Shown here: positions 1 through 7,832 of the stretch, in pieces
Layout of the letters: every line of letters begins with the position of its first letter
Numbering within the stretch: the stretch's first letter is position 1
Source: CAZEJK01 sp964512045
GTDB taxonomy: Bacteria > Acidobacteriota > Thermoanaerobaculia > Thermoanaerobaculales > Sulfomarinibacteraceae
Length of the DNA stretch: 36,587 nucleotides
Direction of reading: 5' to 3'
Assembly: GCA_964512045.1 (NCBI GenBank)
Contig: CAZEJK010000029.1
Location: 1-36,587 of the forward strand
Notes under the pieces: generated by a model
The model's input: the letters and a program-made list of their open reading frames with translations, nothing else
What the model was told of the DNA's origin: nothing
Databases searched by the model: none
Program-made: the position numbers and the translations under genes

Positions 1-145
1 TCGGCTTGTCCTCGCGCTCGGCGGTGGCGAACGCCTCGTCGCCCCACGGGTACCAGTCCACGGGGTTGTTGGCGTGCTGGAGCAGGTACGGGCTCTGCTC
101 GGCCGCGAGGCGGTTGGATCCGTTCGGGGCGGTGGTCTCGGACAT
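1..145 (-). CDS. Thioredoxin-domain protein, DUF255/YyaL family (N-terminal 48 residues, runs off the window)
   Basis: The reverse strand reads MSETTAPNGSNRLAAEQSPY, then a segment containing LLQHANNPVDWYPWG and ending EREDKP at the window edge. Asn-Arg-Leu, SPYLLQHANNPVDWYPWG and the acidic-lysine stretch are the hallmark opening of the DUF255 (YyaL/spermatogenesis-associated protein 20) family, whose N-terminal domain has a thioredoxin fold. Its cysteine pair and the large alpha/alpha-barrel C-terminal part would lie outside the window. The ATG at 145 has a GGGAG Shine-Dalgarno at 151-155. An in-frame ATG at 157 overlaps that site and is less likely. The cellular role of the family is not established. 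Confidence 0.85.
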   Translation of the reverse strand, partial: MSETTAPNGSNRLAAEQSPYLLQHANNPVDWYPWGDEAFATAEREDKP

Positions 146-300
146 GCAAGCTCCCATCAATGTTGCGAGAATGAAAAGACTTCCGCAGACGCGCACGGCT
201 CGGACAACGTCGGAGAAGAGAGGGGGATTCCGTGAGGCTGTGGTGCGGCACGGGCAGACGACCTTGCGGTGCACCGCGACGGCGCACGCTCAGCTCGGGC

Positions 301-774
301 CTATGGGCGGGGCGAAGGGATGGCGAGCGATGGCGGATCGGGAGGAACCACGATCGGAGGGCTCTTCGGTCCCGCCAGACGCTCGAAGTCGCGAGCGTTG
401 AACGTGACGAACGCTGTGGCGCCGGTGTGCTCGGCACACACGAGATGGAGCGCATCGAAGACCGCGCCGGAGGTCACGGCGCACTCGGCGCAACGTTGGA
501 GTGCGTCTCTGTAGTGTGTGCGCGACAGCTCGGCGACTGACATCAGCTGCTGAACGCGCTCAAGTGCCAGGGTTGCCGTCGCGGGAGAGATCGGCGGGTC
601 GATCGGCAGGCGGGTCAGCACCGCCCAGGTCTCCGCCAGCGCGTGCGTCGACAGCTCGCCACACACTTCGCCCGCGTGCAGGGCGTGGAGCCAGGGCTGA
701 CACCGTTCGTGCCGTGGATGAGGCTGCACCAGTGCAGCCACCATGAACGAGGTGTCGAACGCGAGCGTCGTCAC
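301..774 (-). CDS. vapC: VapC-type PIN-domain ribonuclease toxin
   Basis: This 157-residue protein has the PIN-domain layout: FDTSFMVAAL at the N terminus (acidic D7), ALAETWAVLTR (E48), VFDALHLVCAE (D107) and FVTFNARDF (N126/D129). These are the four acidic/polar positions that hold the catalytic metal in PIN RNases. Known VapC toxins cleave tRNA or rRNA and are held inactive by VapB. The start is GTG at 774, sharing four bases (GTGA) with the stop of the upstream antitoxin gene, so the pair is translationally coupled. The proline-rich tail (about 20 residues) is longer than usual for the family. The target RNA cannot be read from the sequence. Confidence 0.88.
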   Translation of the reverse strand: MTTLAFDTSFMVAALVQPHPRHERCQPWLHALHAGEVCGELSTHALAETWAVLTRLPIDPPISPATATLALERVQQLMSVAELSRTHYRDALQRCAECAVTSGAVFDALHLVCAEHTGATAFVTFNARDFERLAGPKSPPIVVPPDPPSLAIPSPRP

Positions 775-1028
775 AGACCTGCCACTCGATCCAGCCGCTC
801 GTCCCGAACGCTGCGATGGTCGAGATCATCATCGAGAAGACGTCCCTGAAAGACCAGCAGTCCGTCTCTTTCGGCCAACCTGCTGTGTTGTTGGCGTGGG
901 ATCAAGAGCAGACGCTCACCATCGTCTACCAGGAGCAGGCGCGCTCCACCGCGAAGGTGATGCCGCCGGCGGATCTCCTTCGGAATCACCAGGCGCCCTG
1001 ACGCGTCAATGGTAATTTCACGTTCCAT
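771..1028 (-). CDS. vapB: VapB-type antitoxin, AbrB/SpoVT swapped-hairpin DNA-binding fold
   Basis: This 85-residue protein opens with MEREITIDASGRLVIPKEIR, the classic AbrB/MazE-like looped-hinge signature (ITIDxxGRLVIPKxIR). The C-terminal 40 residues would wrap the toxin. It lies directly upstream of vapC with a GTGA overlap. AbrB-fold antitoxins bind their own promoter together with the toxin, and a matching operator is visible just upstream. There is no Shine-Dalgarno. The predicted transcription start coincides with the ATG at 1028, so the message is probably leaderless. Its 3' half encodes the GRLLDDDLDHRSVRDERLDR segment, which fits a toxin-binding tail. Confidence 0.85.
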   Translation of the reverse strand: MEREITIDASGRLVIPKEIRRRHHLRGGARLLLVDDGERLLLIPRQQHSRLAERDGLLVFQGRLLDDDLDHRSVRDERLDRVAGL

Positions 1029-1063
1029 TATGCCATTATAGATGGCATTCGGCTCACCGTCAA
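1029..1063 (-). promoter_or_regulatory. vapBC promoter with overlapping palindromic operator
   Basis: On the minus strand, TTGACG (1058-1063), exactly 17 nt, then consensus TATAAT (1035-1040), then 6 nt (GGCATA) and the vapB ATG. A perfect 7-bp inverted repeat, ATGCCAT-N5-ATGGCAT, spans 1030-1048 and covers the -10 box, the expected position for an autorepression operator bound by an AbrB-fold antitoxin. Transcription would start at or within a base of the ATG. Confidence 0.85.
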
Positions 1064-1068
1064 CGATC

Positions 1069-1941
1069 TCATGCCTCCGGTGACTCGAGGCGGTCTGCGA
1101 TCAGCAGCTGCAAGCGCTGCCACTCGTCGAGGTACAGCTGCAGGTAGGGCCGCGCGCCAGAGGTGATCTCGCGCTGCACCAGCTGCTCCACCAGCGCCTG
1201 CTCGGCGGCGTACTGCTCGCCTGAGAAGTGACCCGTCATGTGGGCCATCCGCAGCCACACGAGGTACGTTGTGAGCGCGTCGAACTCGTTGTACTCGACG
1301 ATCCGACGCAGATCATCGTTGAGCCACAGCTCGGCGACCTGCGCGCCCTCGGTCTCCATCTTGCCGGGGATGCCGGACTGGACGGCGAGCTCGTGCAGGC
1401 TCGGCGATCCCTTGCCCCAGCCCGCCACCAGGTCCTTGAGATCCACGTGCCACTCCGACGAGCGCGCGAAGTAGTCGATCCCTTCCCATGGCTTGTCCGG
1501 ACGCCGGCAGAAGCCGGGCGCCGAGAGCCCGTGGATCAGACCCCGCTGAAGAAGGATCGGCACGTCCGAGCGGAGCGAGTTGAAGCCGACGAGCTGCGGC
1601 TGCCGGGTGGAGAGCGCGTCCAGGAACGTGCCGACGACAGCGTGCTCGCCGACCTGCTCGAGGTCCTCTGGATCGCGCGGCAGCGACATCAGGTTGAGCA
1701 CCACGGAGCCATCCGGGGTGCGACGGCGCTCGATGGCGGCCACCGACACGATCCGGCACACGGAGGTCTTCAGAAACGGCTGCGGATCGTCGTCCGTGGC
1801 GCCGCCCCGCCGCCACATCTCGGCCAGCACCTCGATCTCGGCCAGCTCTTCATCGAGCCCGTACACCAGCCTCCCGGCCAGCGGATCCGGTACCCACTCG
1901 AGGTCGAACGCCCACACCCGATCGTGCACTGTCTTGAACAT
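1069..1941 (-). CDS. 3'-5' exonuclease of the PolB-like exonuclease 2 group (DEDDy)
   Basis: The 290-residue protein carries the three exonuclease motifs. Exo I is VWAFDLEWVPDP with D13 and E15. Exo II is LVGFNSLRSDVPIL. Exo III is EYNEFDALTTY, where Tyr sits four residues before Asp, which makes it a DEDDy enzyme. This combination and the length fit the stand-alone 'predicted 3'-5' exonuclease related to the PolB exonuclease domain' family (Pfam DNA_pol_B_exo_2), which would trim DNA or RNA 3' ends. Physiological substrate unknown. Start: ATG at 1941 with GGAGG six bases upstream is preferred to an in-frame TTG at 1962. The stop lies 41 bp before vapB on the same strand, but vapBC has its own promoter. 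Confidence 0.85.
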   Translation of the reverse strand: MFKTVHDRVWAFDLEWVPDPLAGRLVYGLDEELAEIEVLAEMWRRGGATDDDPQPFLKTSVCRIVSVAAIERRRTPDGSVVLNLMSLPRDPEDLEQVGEHAVVGTFLDALSTRQPQLVGFNSLRSDVPILLQRGLIHGLSAPGFCRRPDKPWEGIDYFARSSEWHVDLKDLVAGWGKGSPSLHELAVQSGIPGKMETEGAQVAELWLNDDLRRIVEYNEFDALTTYLVWLRMAHMTGHFSGEQYAAEQALVEQLVQREITSGARPYLQLYLDEWQRLQLLIADRLESPEA

Positions 1942-2002
1942 CGTGGCCTCCGTTGAACCCAAGGGTACCGCAGCCGTGGCGACGGGCCGGGGGAGACTGC
2001 CT

Positions 2003-2081
2003 GCACGGACCGCGGACCTCTGGTCCGCATCGGTCCGTGCTGCAGGTCATGCAGGGAGCGCGGACCTCCGGTCCGCATCGG
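2003..2081. repeat. Nested palindromes with a duplicated GCGGACCTCNGGTCCGC core
   Basis: A 22-bp unit starting GCGGACCTCNGGTCCGC occurs at 2012-2033 and again at 2060-2081 with one mismatch. Each unit is a 7-bp inverted repeat around a 3-nt loop. The first copy sits inside a larger stem (10-bp arms at 2003-2012 and 2031-2040, GCACGGACCG / CGGTCCGTGC). This looks like a REP/short interspersed palindrome. No T-tract follows, so it is not an obvious terminator. It lies between the exonuclease start and the inverted-repeat element. Confidence 0.7.
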
Positions 2082-2137
2082 ACGCCGCCGCAGGCTCGAA
2101 CCTGGGGATGGGGATGGGAGCCACGTACACACTTCCA

Positions 2138-2297
2138 CCTAAGCTGAGCGGTTCTTGCCGGCGATCTGCACCAATCTCCTGCGCTCCAGCGACTTCGGAA
2201 AATGCTCGACGTACCTCAGGGTATGCCTGCGCTTTTCCAAAGCACTGTAGCATCAGGATCTTGGCACATCTCATCCGGCAGAACCGCTCAGCTTAGG
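2138..2297. mobile_element. 160-bp element bounded by 23-24 bp inverted repeats (MITE-like)
   Basis: The left end (2138-2161) begins CCTAAGCTGAGCGGTTC and the right end (2275-2297) is its reverse complement apart from one inserted base. The 113-bp interior has no credible gene. Near-perfect long terminal inverted repeats around a short non-coding core is the structure of a miniature inverted-repeat element. The outermost TA suggests a possible TA target, but no target duplication can be proven because the flanking bases are part of the symmetry. It adjoins the left edge of the cohesin island. Confidence 0.65.
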
Positions 2298-2357
2298 ACA
2301 AAGCAGTGTCAGGCACTGTTCTGACCCCCCAATCCACAACATCTGACAATGCCTCTT

Positions 2358-2376
2358 TTCGTTGGGCCTGGCACTC
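2358..2376 (+). repeat. Left copy of a 19-bp direct repeat bracketing the cohesin island
   Basis: TTCGTTGGGCCTGGCACTC here matches TTCGTTCGGCCTGGCACTC at 7922-7940, same orientation, one mismatch. The two copies lie about 5.6 kb apart, immediately outside the three cohesin/dockerin genes. Confidence 0.65.
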
Positions 2377-2483
2377 CTCTGCTGTTGAACTCGGGCAGCC
2401 CGATGTATGCTGGTTCCGTGGCGAAACCCGGTGTCCGGTATCGGCGCCGAAAAGGAACTTCCTACTCCCGTCCAGGTGAAACA

Positions 2484-4289
2484 ATGAAATCGCAACCGAA
2501 GTCTCTCCTTTTCATGTTGTTCTCCGTCTGCTTGATGTTCTCGATGTGGAGCGTACCGCTCCAAGCGCAGACCTGGAGCGGGCAGGTAGTCGATGCCCGT
2601 ACCGCAAGGCCCATTAAAGGCGCGAGTGTCAAAGCCGGAACTGCTGGACGGGTGGATGCTTTCAAAGGCTACCAGGTGATTACCGGCGACGACGGGCGGT
2701 TCCAGATCACGTGGCCGGAAGAAGACTGGCGGCGGGTAGCAAGTGCCGAGTATCCAATCAACCACTACCTTCGCGTTGATGCACCCCAAACCTGGGGAGA
2801 GATTGCCGGAACCGGACATTGGCAGGTCATCGTCATCCGCCGGACTCCAGGCCAGGTCGTCGTCCGTATGATGCCCAGGCAGGTCTACGTCAAGGGCCGG
2901 GTGCTCTCGGCCGAGAATAACGAACCTGTGGAAAAAGCATGGGTCAACCTGGGTATTCGAAAGCCGGGCGACACGAACGCAAGTTTCTCCATCAAGGCAG
3001 GTGTGAACACGGACGCAAATGGCGACTTTTCTTTGAAACCGATCCCTGGATTCCCAACGGATGGTGCCGGATATCCATCGGCCTGGCATGATATCGAGAA
3101 GGGACTTCCGCGAAGGACGGGCGTTGACCCCGATTACAGCAAGCTGCTCCAGGATTACGGACCCATGTGGGACTTTGCCGTCAAAGTCGGGAGCATCTGG
3201 TATCCGATTTCACCGGACCGCATCGTGACGTCGGTCGACGAACAGATTCACACCTACGTGGTGATCCGTCACCCGGCGAAAGACAAGCCGCCCCATGCGA
3301 ACCCCGTCACGGTGGAACAGCGCGGGTTACCGGGAGCGACCGCACCGCCCTCAGAACGGACGCCTTCCGGCGCCGTCGTCCTGACCGGCGAGTGGAACAT
3401 CAACGCAAACAACCATCGCGGGCAGATGACCATCAACCAGCAGGGATCGCGTTTCACCGGCACCATTCTTGGCGATCAACTGATCGAGGGCACGATCACG
3501 GGGAATACCGTCACCTTCACTAGGAAGATCTCACAAACACAGCACTACACCGGAACGCTGACCGTAGCCGCCGATGGAACAGCGACCATGACGGGCACGT
3601 TCACCCAAAACAGGGGCGGATCATATAAGTGGACTGCGACAAAGACAACGCCGTCTCCTCCGACGGCACCGGAACCTCCTCCTGCCACGACTCCCACACC
3701 GGCGCCCGCCGGCTTCACCGTGCAGACCGACAAGCGCAGTCTCCCGCAGGGCGGCAGCGTGACCGTGCCCGTCAGCCTCAATAACGTGGACGCGTTGGCC
3801 AACATGAACGTCAATGTCCACTACGACCCCGCAGTCGTGCGACCGGCTCAGAACGCCGCCCGAGGCAACCTCATTTCTCAGGCGCTCTTCGAAGCCAACA
3901 TCCGAGACCGGGGCGTGGTTCGATTGGGTTTCGCTCAACGGGACGACATCCGGGGAACGGGCACCCTGGCGCAGATTCCGTTTGAGGGCGTAGGCCGGCC
4001 GGGCACTCGAACAGCATTGCGCCTGGAGCTGACCATGGCCGCCACATCGGCCGGGAGCCGGGTGACGCCGGCACAACTCATCCATGGGGAGATCGTGATC
4101 GTCGGGGCCGATGGCCGAGTTCCCGGAGACACGACCGGCACGGGCACTCTCACCGCCCTGGACGCCATGAACGCCCTCAAGATGTCCGTCGGCAACCTGT
4201 CCGTGGATATGATTGCCGACAGCGATCAGGATGGCCAGGTGACCGCGCGCGACGCAACCTTGATCTTGCAGGCAGTCGTCGGCCGGTGA
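2484..4289 (+). CDS. Secreted protein with carboxypeptidase-regulatory-like domains, a cohesin-like module and a C-terminal dockerin
   Basis: The 601-residue protein starts at ATG 2484 (AGGTGA at 2474-2479). A signal peptide covers about residues 1-28, cleaved after PLQA. WSGQVVDARTARPIKGASVK and VYVKGRVLSAENNEPVEKAW look like two carboxypeptidase-regulatory/Ig-like domains. Around residues 300-390 a beta-rich GEWNINANNHRGQMTI segment repeats TGT-type turns. A Pro/Thr linker precedes a cohesin-like domain (about 411-545, ANMNVNVHYDPAVVRP). The C-terminal 53 residues form a dockerin type I module: a degenerate first repeat (GDTTGTGTLTALDAMNALK) and a canonical Ca-binding loop, DSDQDGQVTARD. 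Cohesin and dockerin bind each other in cellulosome-type complexes, so one chain bearing both could polymerise or bind the neighbouring cohesins. No catalytic domain is recognisable. GC looks lower than in flanking genes, as in transferred DNA. Confidence 0.8.
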   Translation: MKSQPKSLLFMLFSVCLMFSMWSVPLQAQTWSGQVVDARTARPIKGASVKAGTAGRVDAFKGYQVITGDDGRFQITWPEEDWRRVASAEYPINHYLRVDAPQTWGEIAGTGHWQVIVIRRTPGQVVVRMMPRQVYVKGRVLSAENNEPVEKAWVNLGIRKPGDTNASFSIKAGVNTDANGDFSLKPIPGFPTDGAGYPSAWHDIEKGLPRRTGVDPDYSKLLQDYGPMWDFAVKVGSIWYPISPDRIVTSVDEQIHTYVVIRHPAKDKPPHANPVTVEQRGLPGATAPPSERTPSGAVVLTGEWNINANNHRGQMTINQQGSRFTGTILGDQLIEGTITGNTVTFTRKISQTQHYTGTLTVAADGTATMTGTFTQNRGGSYKWTATKTTPSPPTAPEPPPATTPTPAPAGFTVQTDKRSLPQGGSVTVPVSLNNVDALANMNVNVHYDPAVVRPAQNAARGNLISQALFEANIRDRGVVRLGFAQRDDIRGTGTLAQIPFEGVGRPGTRTALRLELTMAATSAGSRVTPAQLIHGEIVIVGADGRVPGDTTGTGTLTALDAMNALKMSVGNLSVDMIADSDQDGQVTARDATLILQAVVGR

Positions 4290-4302
4290 AAAGGAGACGA
4301 TG

Positions 4303-5178
4303 ATGAGGAAGCGATCTCGTTTTCCCGCTCCGCTGTTGCTTACCGCAGCGTCGCTCTGCTTCCTGTTCGCCGCGCAGAGCACGGCCTCTACGCTCTTCCT
4401 CTTTCCTTCTCCCGATGCCCGGGTTCGGGCCGGGGCGGTGGCGACTCTGCCCGTATATATTGAGGGTGCCAGAGACCTGGGCGCCCTGCAGTTCGATCTG
4501 GTTTTCGACGGGGAGCTCATGGAGATCGTTGAAGTCACGGCCGGCGCCTCCATGCCGCCGGTGCTGTTGGATTTCCACGTCGTCCAACCCGGGCTTCTGC
4601 GCGTGGCTTTGGCGGGAAGCGAGGCTGTTGCCAAGGACACTCGGTTGGACATACAAGTCCGCGGCGTTGCAGCCGGCAGCACCGCTCTGACGTTGCAAAA
4701 CGCCCAGGCATGGGAGCTGAGCACCGGCTACGATCTTCTCACCCAGACCCGGCCCGGACAGCTTACGGTGACCGGCGGACTGCCGATTAGCGGCCTTCTG
4801 ATCGCGGTGATTGTCGCTCTGGTGCTGCTCGCAGGCCTCGGGCTGCTGCTGGTGCTGCGCAAGCGAAAGCCGAGGAGCATCCAGGCCCCTCCGGGGAGTG
4901 GCGGCGGTGCACCGTATCCCTCGCCCGGCCCGCCGCTGCCGCCTGCCGGACAACCGCCACCCCTATCCGTGACGGCCCAACCGCCTTCCAAACCCAGGGG
5001 TTGGTACCTGGTGCGAGCCGGAGAGCGGTACGGCCCGTACGACGAACAGCAGTTCGCCGCCCTGGCCCGCGAGGGAAACGTCCTGCCGAGCGATCTGGTC
5101 TGGACTGAGACCATGGCTGAGTGGGTGCGGGCAGACTCGATCAAGGGACTGATGAACGGTTTTGAAACGGACGGATAA
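4303..5178 (+). CDS. Membrane-anchored cohesin-domain protein with cytoplasmic GYF_2 domain
   Basis: The 291-residue protein has a signal peptide (about 1-29, hydrophobic LLLTAASLCFLFAAQSTAS). A cohesin-like beta-domain covers about 30-155: LFLFPSPDARVRAGAVATLP, then YIEGARDLGALQFDLVFDGEL, the usual cohesin opening. One transmembrane helix follows (about 163-187) with RKRK behind it, then a Pro/Gly linker. The C-terminal GYF_2 domain (about 234-283) has WYLVRAGERYGPYDEQQF and a second tryptophan motif, ETMAEWVRA. Topology would put the cohesin outside and GYF_2, a proline-peptide or partner-binding fold, inside. The start follows the upstream stop by 13 bp. AGGAG at 4292-4296 favours the second ATG (4303) over 4300. 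It is presumably co-transcribed with the preceding cohesin-dockerin gene and could be its surface anchor. Confidence 0.82.
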   Translation: MRKRSRFPAPLLLTAASLCFLFAAQSTASTLFLFPSPDARVRAGAVATLPVYIEGARDLGALQFDLVFDGELMEIVEVTAGASMPPVLLDFHVVQPGLLRVALAGSEAVAKDTRLDIQVRGVAAGSTALTLQNAQAWELSTGYDLLTQTRPGQLTVTGGLPISGLLIAVIVALVLLAGLGLLLVLRKRKPRSIQAPPGSGGGAPYPSPGPPLPPAGQPPPLSVTAQPPSKPRGWYLVRAGERYGPYDEQQFAALAREGNVLPSDLVWTETMAEWVRADSIKGLMNGFETDG

Positions 5179-5201
5179 TCGGAGCATCAGTTGCTCGAAA
5201 G

Positions 5202-5267
5202 TGTCTCATCGCGCTCATCCTAGTTGCAGGTCTCGGGCTGGTGGCGGTGCTGCGCAAGAGCAAGGTG
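5202..5267 (+). pseudogene. Relic of a second anchor gene: transmembrane segment only
   Basis: The plus-strand frame reads CLIALILVAGLGLVAVLRKS, which aligns with LLIAVIVALVLLAGLGLLLVLRKR of the neighbouring anchor (4800-4866) with a three-residue gap. The nucleotides match well too (GGTCTCGGGCTG, GTGCTGCGCAAG). There is no start, cohesin or GYF domain around it, and the frame closes soon after. It is best read as a leftover from duplication and deletion. Confidence 0.6.
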
Positions 5268-5306
5268 TTCTGGACAGGGTGTTGGCCTGAAGCGCGGTGC
5301 CGCACG

Positions 5307-7832
5307 TCATGAGGCCCCCGATGAGCGGCCAACGACCTGCTGCAGAACCAGGGTGGCGTCGCGGGCGGTGACCTGCTCGTCCCGGTCCACGTCGGCGACC
5401 AGGTCGACCGAGAGGTTGCCGACGGACATCTTGAGGGCGTTCATGGCGTCCAGGGCCGTGAGGATGCCCCGCCCGGTGGTGTCTCCGGGGAGACGGCCGT
5501 CGCAACCGACGATGACGATCTCACCGTGGAAGACCTGAGAAGGGACAACCAGGTCGCCGGCGGCGGTGCTTGCCATGGTCACTTCCAGGCGCAGGGGCGT
5601 CCGGGCGCCCGGCCGGCCGACGGCTGCGAAGGCGAGTTGGGCCAGGGTGCCGGTGCCACGGAGATTATCCCGTTGGGCGAATCCCAGGCGAATCACACCT
5701 CGATCCCGGACATTCGCCTCGAAGAGCGCTTGGGAGACGAGGTTGCCCCGTTGCGAGTTCCGGACCGGCCGGACCACCGCCGGATCGTAATGGACGTTGA
5801 GGTTCATGTTCGCCAGGGCCTCTACGTTGACCAACCAGACGGGGACGTCGACGGTGCCGGCGGGCGCGAGGGCTCGTCTGCCCGCCTGGACCGCGAACGC
5901 GGTCGTCCTGGCCGGCTCGGTGATGCCGGCTGCGGGCAGCGGCTCATCGAAAGGGGGGCCGCCCGGCGGCGTCGGTGACCGCTCCTCCGGAAAGCCCGGT
6001 GCGGCATCGACCCGACGCCCGTCATGCATGACCAGCGGCTGACGCAGGTCGTGCGACTCGAGCGCGAGGGTGGCCAGCTCTCCGGCTCGGATCCGCTGCT
6101 CGCCATAGTTGACGATCTCCCGATCCGTTCCGGTCACCAGGTGAAAGGCGCCGTCTCCCGTGCCAGCGATTCGAACCTGGTACCGACCGCCCGGGACGGA
6201 GAGCATGCTCACCAGTGTGCCGTCCTGTCGTGTGTTGCGAAGGTGTTCGGCATCGGGGATCTCGTCCAAGAATGTCCCGTCAGGGAGGCCTCCGGACCGT
6301 TGCCCCCGGTCGTCCACGACGAGGACCTCGACCGGTGAGTAGGTCAGGACGCGAACCCGTCCCGGGGTCAGCTCCAGGTTGACCCCCTTCGAGGGGTAAT
6401 AACCACCGTCGCTGCCTGTGGTTGGGTACTCTCCGTGCCATGGGCCTTTCAGCCATCGGCTGCCGGGTCCGAAGGCGCCCGGGAGGGAGAAGACCGCGAC
6501 CCAATCGGCGGCGTTGACAACCTCCTTCTTCTGGTTCCACCAGGATTCGAGGACGTATCCGGTATCCCAGGGCTGCCCGCGGGGGAAGATGGCCACGGAC
6601 ATGTGACCCAGCCCGCGGCCGTCGCCGACCGGTCCGTAGTCCACGCCGGCCATGAGGATGCGGTCGGAATGGCTGGAGCTGAACCGAAGGCGGTCGAGGA
6701 AACGCAGGGTGTTGGACGTAAGGGCCGAGTTGGTGTAGGGGTCGAACCGCGGGTCGATTCGCGACCTCATGTTGACCTTGGGCCCCTTGGGATACCACAG
6801 GGCGTCGATGAAGGGTTCATCCACGCCGTTCTTCGGATGACGCGGGTCGACGAGGGTGGTTTGCCACCAGTTCATGATTCGGAGGAGGTTGTGCGCGACC
6901 TGAGCCGTGGAGACCACCAGCTCGACGACCTCGAAGTTGCGAGTGAGGCTCGCCTGCTCCCGGCCGATCCTGGCGTCTGCCACTAGCCTCCAGCTGCCAA
7001 CCGCCGCGCAGGCCGTGAAGTGAGCCGGCCACCACGACAGGTGTGGCGTGATCCGGCCCTGCCCGGTCTTATCGGTGGACATCACCGGGGATTGACCGAC
7101 GACCCTGCCGGTCGGGCTGATGACCGACAGCTCGACGCTGGCTCCGGACACCGGGTCGCGGTGGCCTCGCTTCACCCAGACCTTGACCGGGAGACGATCA
7201 CCCTGGGTGAAGACCTGGCCCTCCTTGAGGTCCACCTCGATGGTCAGCTGGTCTTCTTCGTCCTCCATGACGCGTGTCACCTTGTCGAGCCACAGCCGAG
7301 CGACCCGCTCGACGCGGTCCACGCCCGAGCCGCTCATGGTCCATCGGAAGCGTGCGGCAACGTTGCGGTAGCGGATGGACACACGGTCGGAGCCGACGAA
7401 CGAGGCGCCCACACCGGTCAGGCGCGGGTGTCCCAGGTCGTTCGCGGTTGCCCGGGCGCCCTGAAGATGCCAGCGCTCAGCCCAGGCCGCCGCACGCTCG
7501 GGGGTTTCGAGCACCGCCACCACGACCTCTACAGCCATCCGGTCCTCGATGCTCCCACGGATGACCTGCTCGACCTGCAGCCAGAAGGTCTCCTCGGAGC
7601 TGACATGGCCGTCCGCATCGGAGACGCCTGCCCCGACGGCCCTGCGATGGACCTCGAGGTCGCTGGTGGTCATGGGGGAGGGCAGGTCGGCGGCGAGCAG
7701 CGCGTAGTCTGCGGGGTCGACCTGATCGATCCACTGAGGAACCGTGGGTTCGGCGAGCACTGGCCCGCAGAGGGCAAGGCATATTGCGACAAGCTTCCAG
7801 AGCCTCGAGAAGAATGGAGGAGGGATATTCAC
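5307..7832 (-). CDS. Large secreted protein with C-terminal cohesin-dockerin module
   Basis: The 841-residue protein starts at GTG 7832 with GGGAG eight bases upstream. The signal peptide is about residues 1-27 (LWKLVAICLALCGPVLA). The first ~300 residues are unrecognised, with a stretch at about 190-310 (DLKEGQVFTQGDRLPVKVWV) like an Ig-type bacterial domain. Residues about 315-490 contain GLGHMSVAIFPRGQPWDTGY and ESWWNQ, faintly like a papain/transglutaminase fold but without a usable cysteine. A Pro-rich linker leads to a cohesin-like domain (about 646-782) and a dockerin (783-841). That module is roughly three-quarters identical by eye to the one ending at 4289. The second Ca loop reads DVDRDEQVTARD, Glu replacing the usual Gly. 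It converges on the anchor gene. No enzymatic role is proven. Confidence 0.75.
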   Translation of the reverse strand: MNIPPPFFSRLWKLVAICLALCGPVLAEPTVPQWIDQVDPADYALLAADLPSPMTTSDLEVHRRAVGAGVSDADGHVSSEETFWLQVEQVIRGSIEDRMAVEVVVAVLETPERAAAWAERWHLQGARATANDLGHPRLTGVGASFVGSDRVSIRYRNVAARFRWTMSGSGVDRVERVARLWLDKVTRVMEDEEDQLTIEVDLKEGQVFTQGDRLPVKVWVKRGHRDPVSGASVELSVISPTGRVVGQSPVMSTDKTGQGRITPHLSWWPAHFTACAAVGSWRLVADARIGREQASLTRNFEVVELVVSTAQVAHNLLRIMNWWQTTLVDPRHPKNGVDEPFIDALWYPKGPKVNMRSRIDPRFDPYTNSALTSNTLRFLDRLRFSSSHSDRILMAGVDYGPVGDGRGLGHMSVAIFPRGQPWDTGYVLESWWNQKKEVVNAADWVAVFSLPGAFGPGSRWLKGPWHGEYPTTGSDGGYYPSKGVNLELTPGRVRVLTYSPVEVLVVDDRGQRSGGLPDGTFLDEIPDAEHLRNTRQDGTLVSMLSVPGGRYQVRIAGTGDGAFHLVTGTDREIVNYGEQRIRAGELATLALESHDLRQPLVMHDGRRVDAAPGFPEERSPTPPGGPPFDEPLPAAGITEPARTTAFAVQAGRRALAPAGTVDVPVWLVNVEALANMNLNVHYDPAVVRPVRNSQRGNLVSQALFEANVRDRGVIRLGFAQRDNLRGTGTLAQLAFAAVGRPGARTPLRLEVTMASTAAGDLVVPSQVFHGEIVIVGCDGRLPGDTTGRGILTALDAMNALKMSVGNLSVDLVADVDRDEQVTARDATLVLQQVVGRSSGAS

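Noticed and set aside
2047..2274. 75-codon minus-strand frame within the inverted-repeat element
   Set aside because: No homology pattern, spans two different repeat structures, and lacks a ribosome site.
2385..2411. Promoter TTGAAC/TATGCT for the first cohesin-dockerin gene
   Set aside because: Spacer is only 15 nt, too short to call with confidence.
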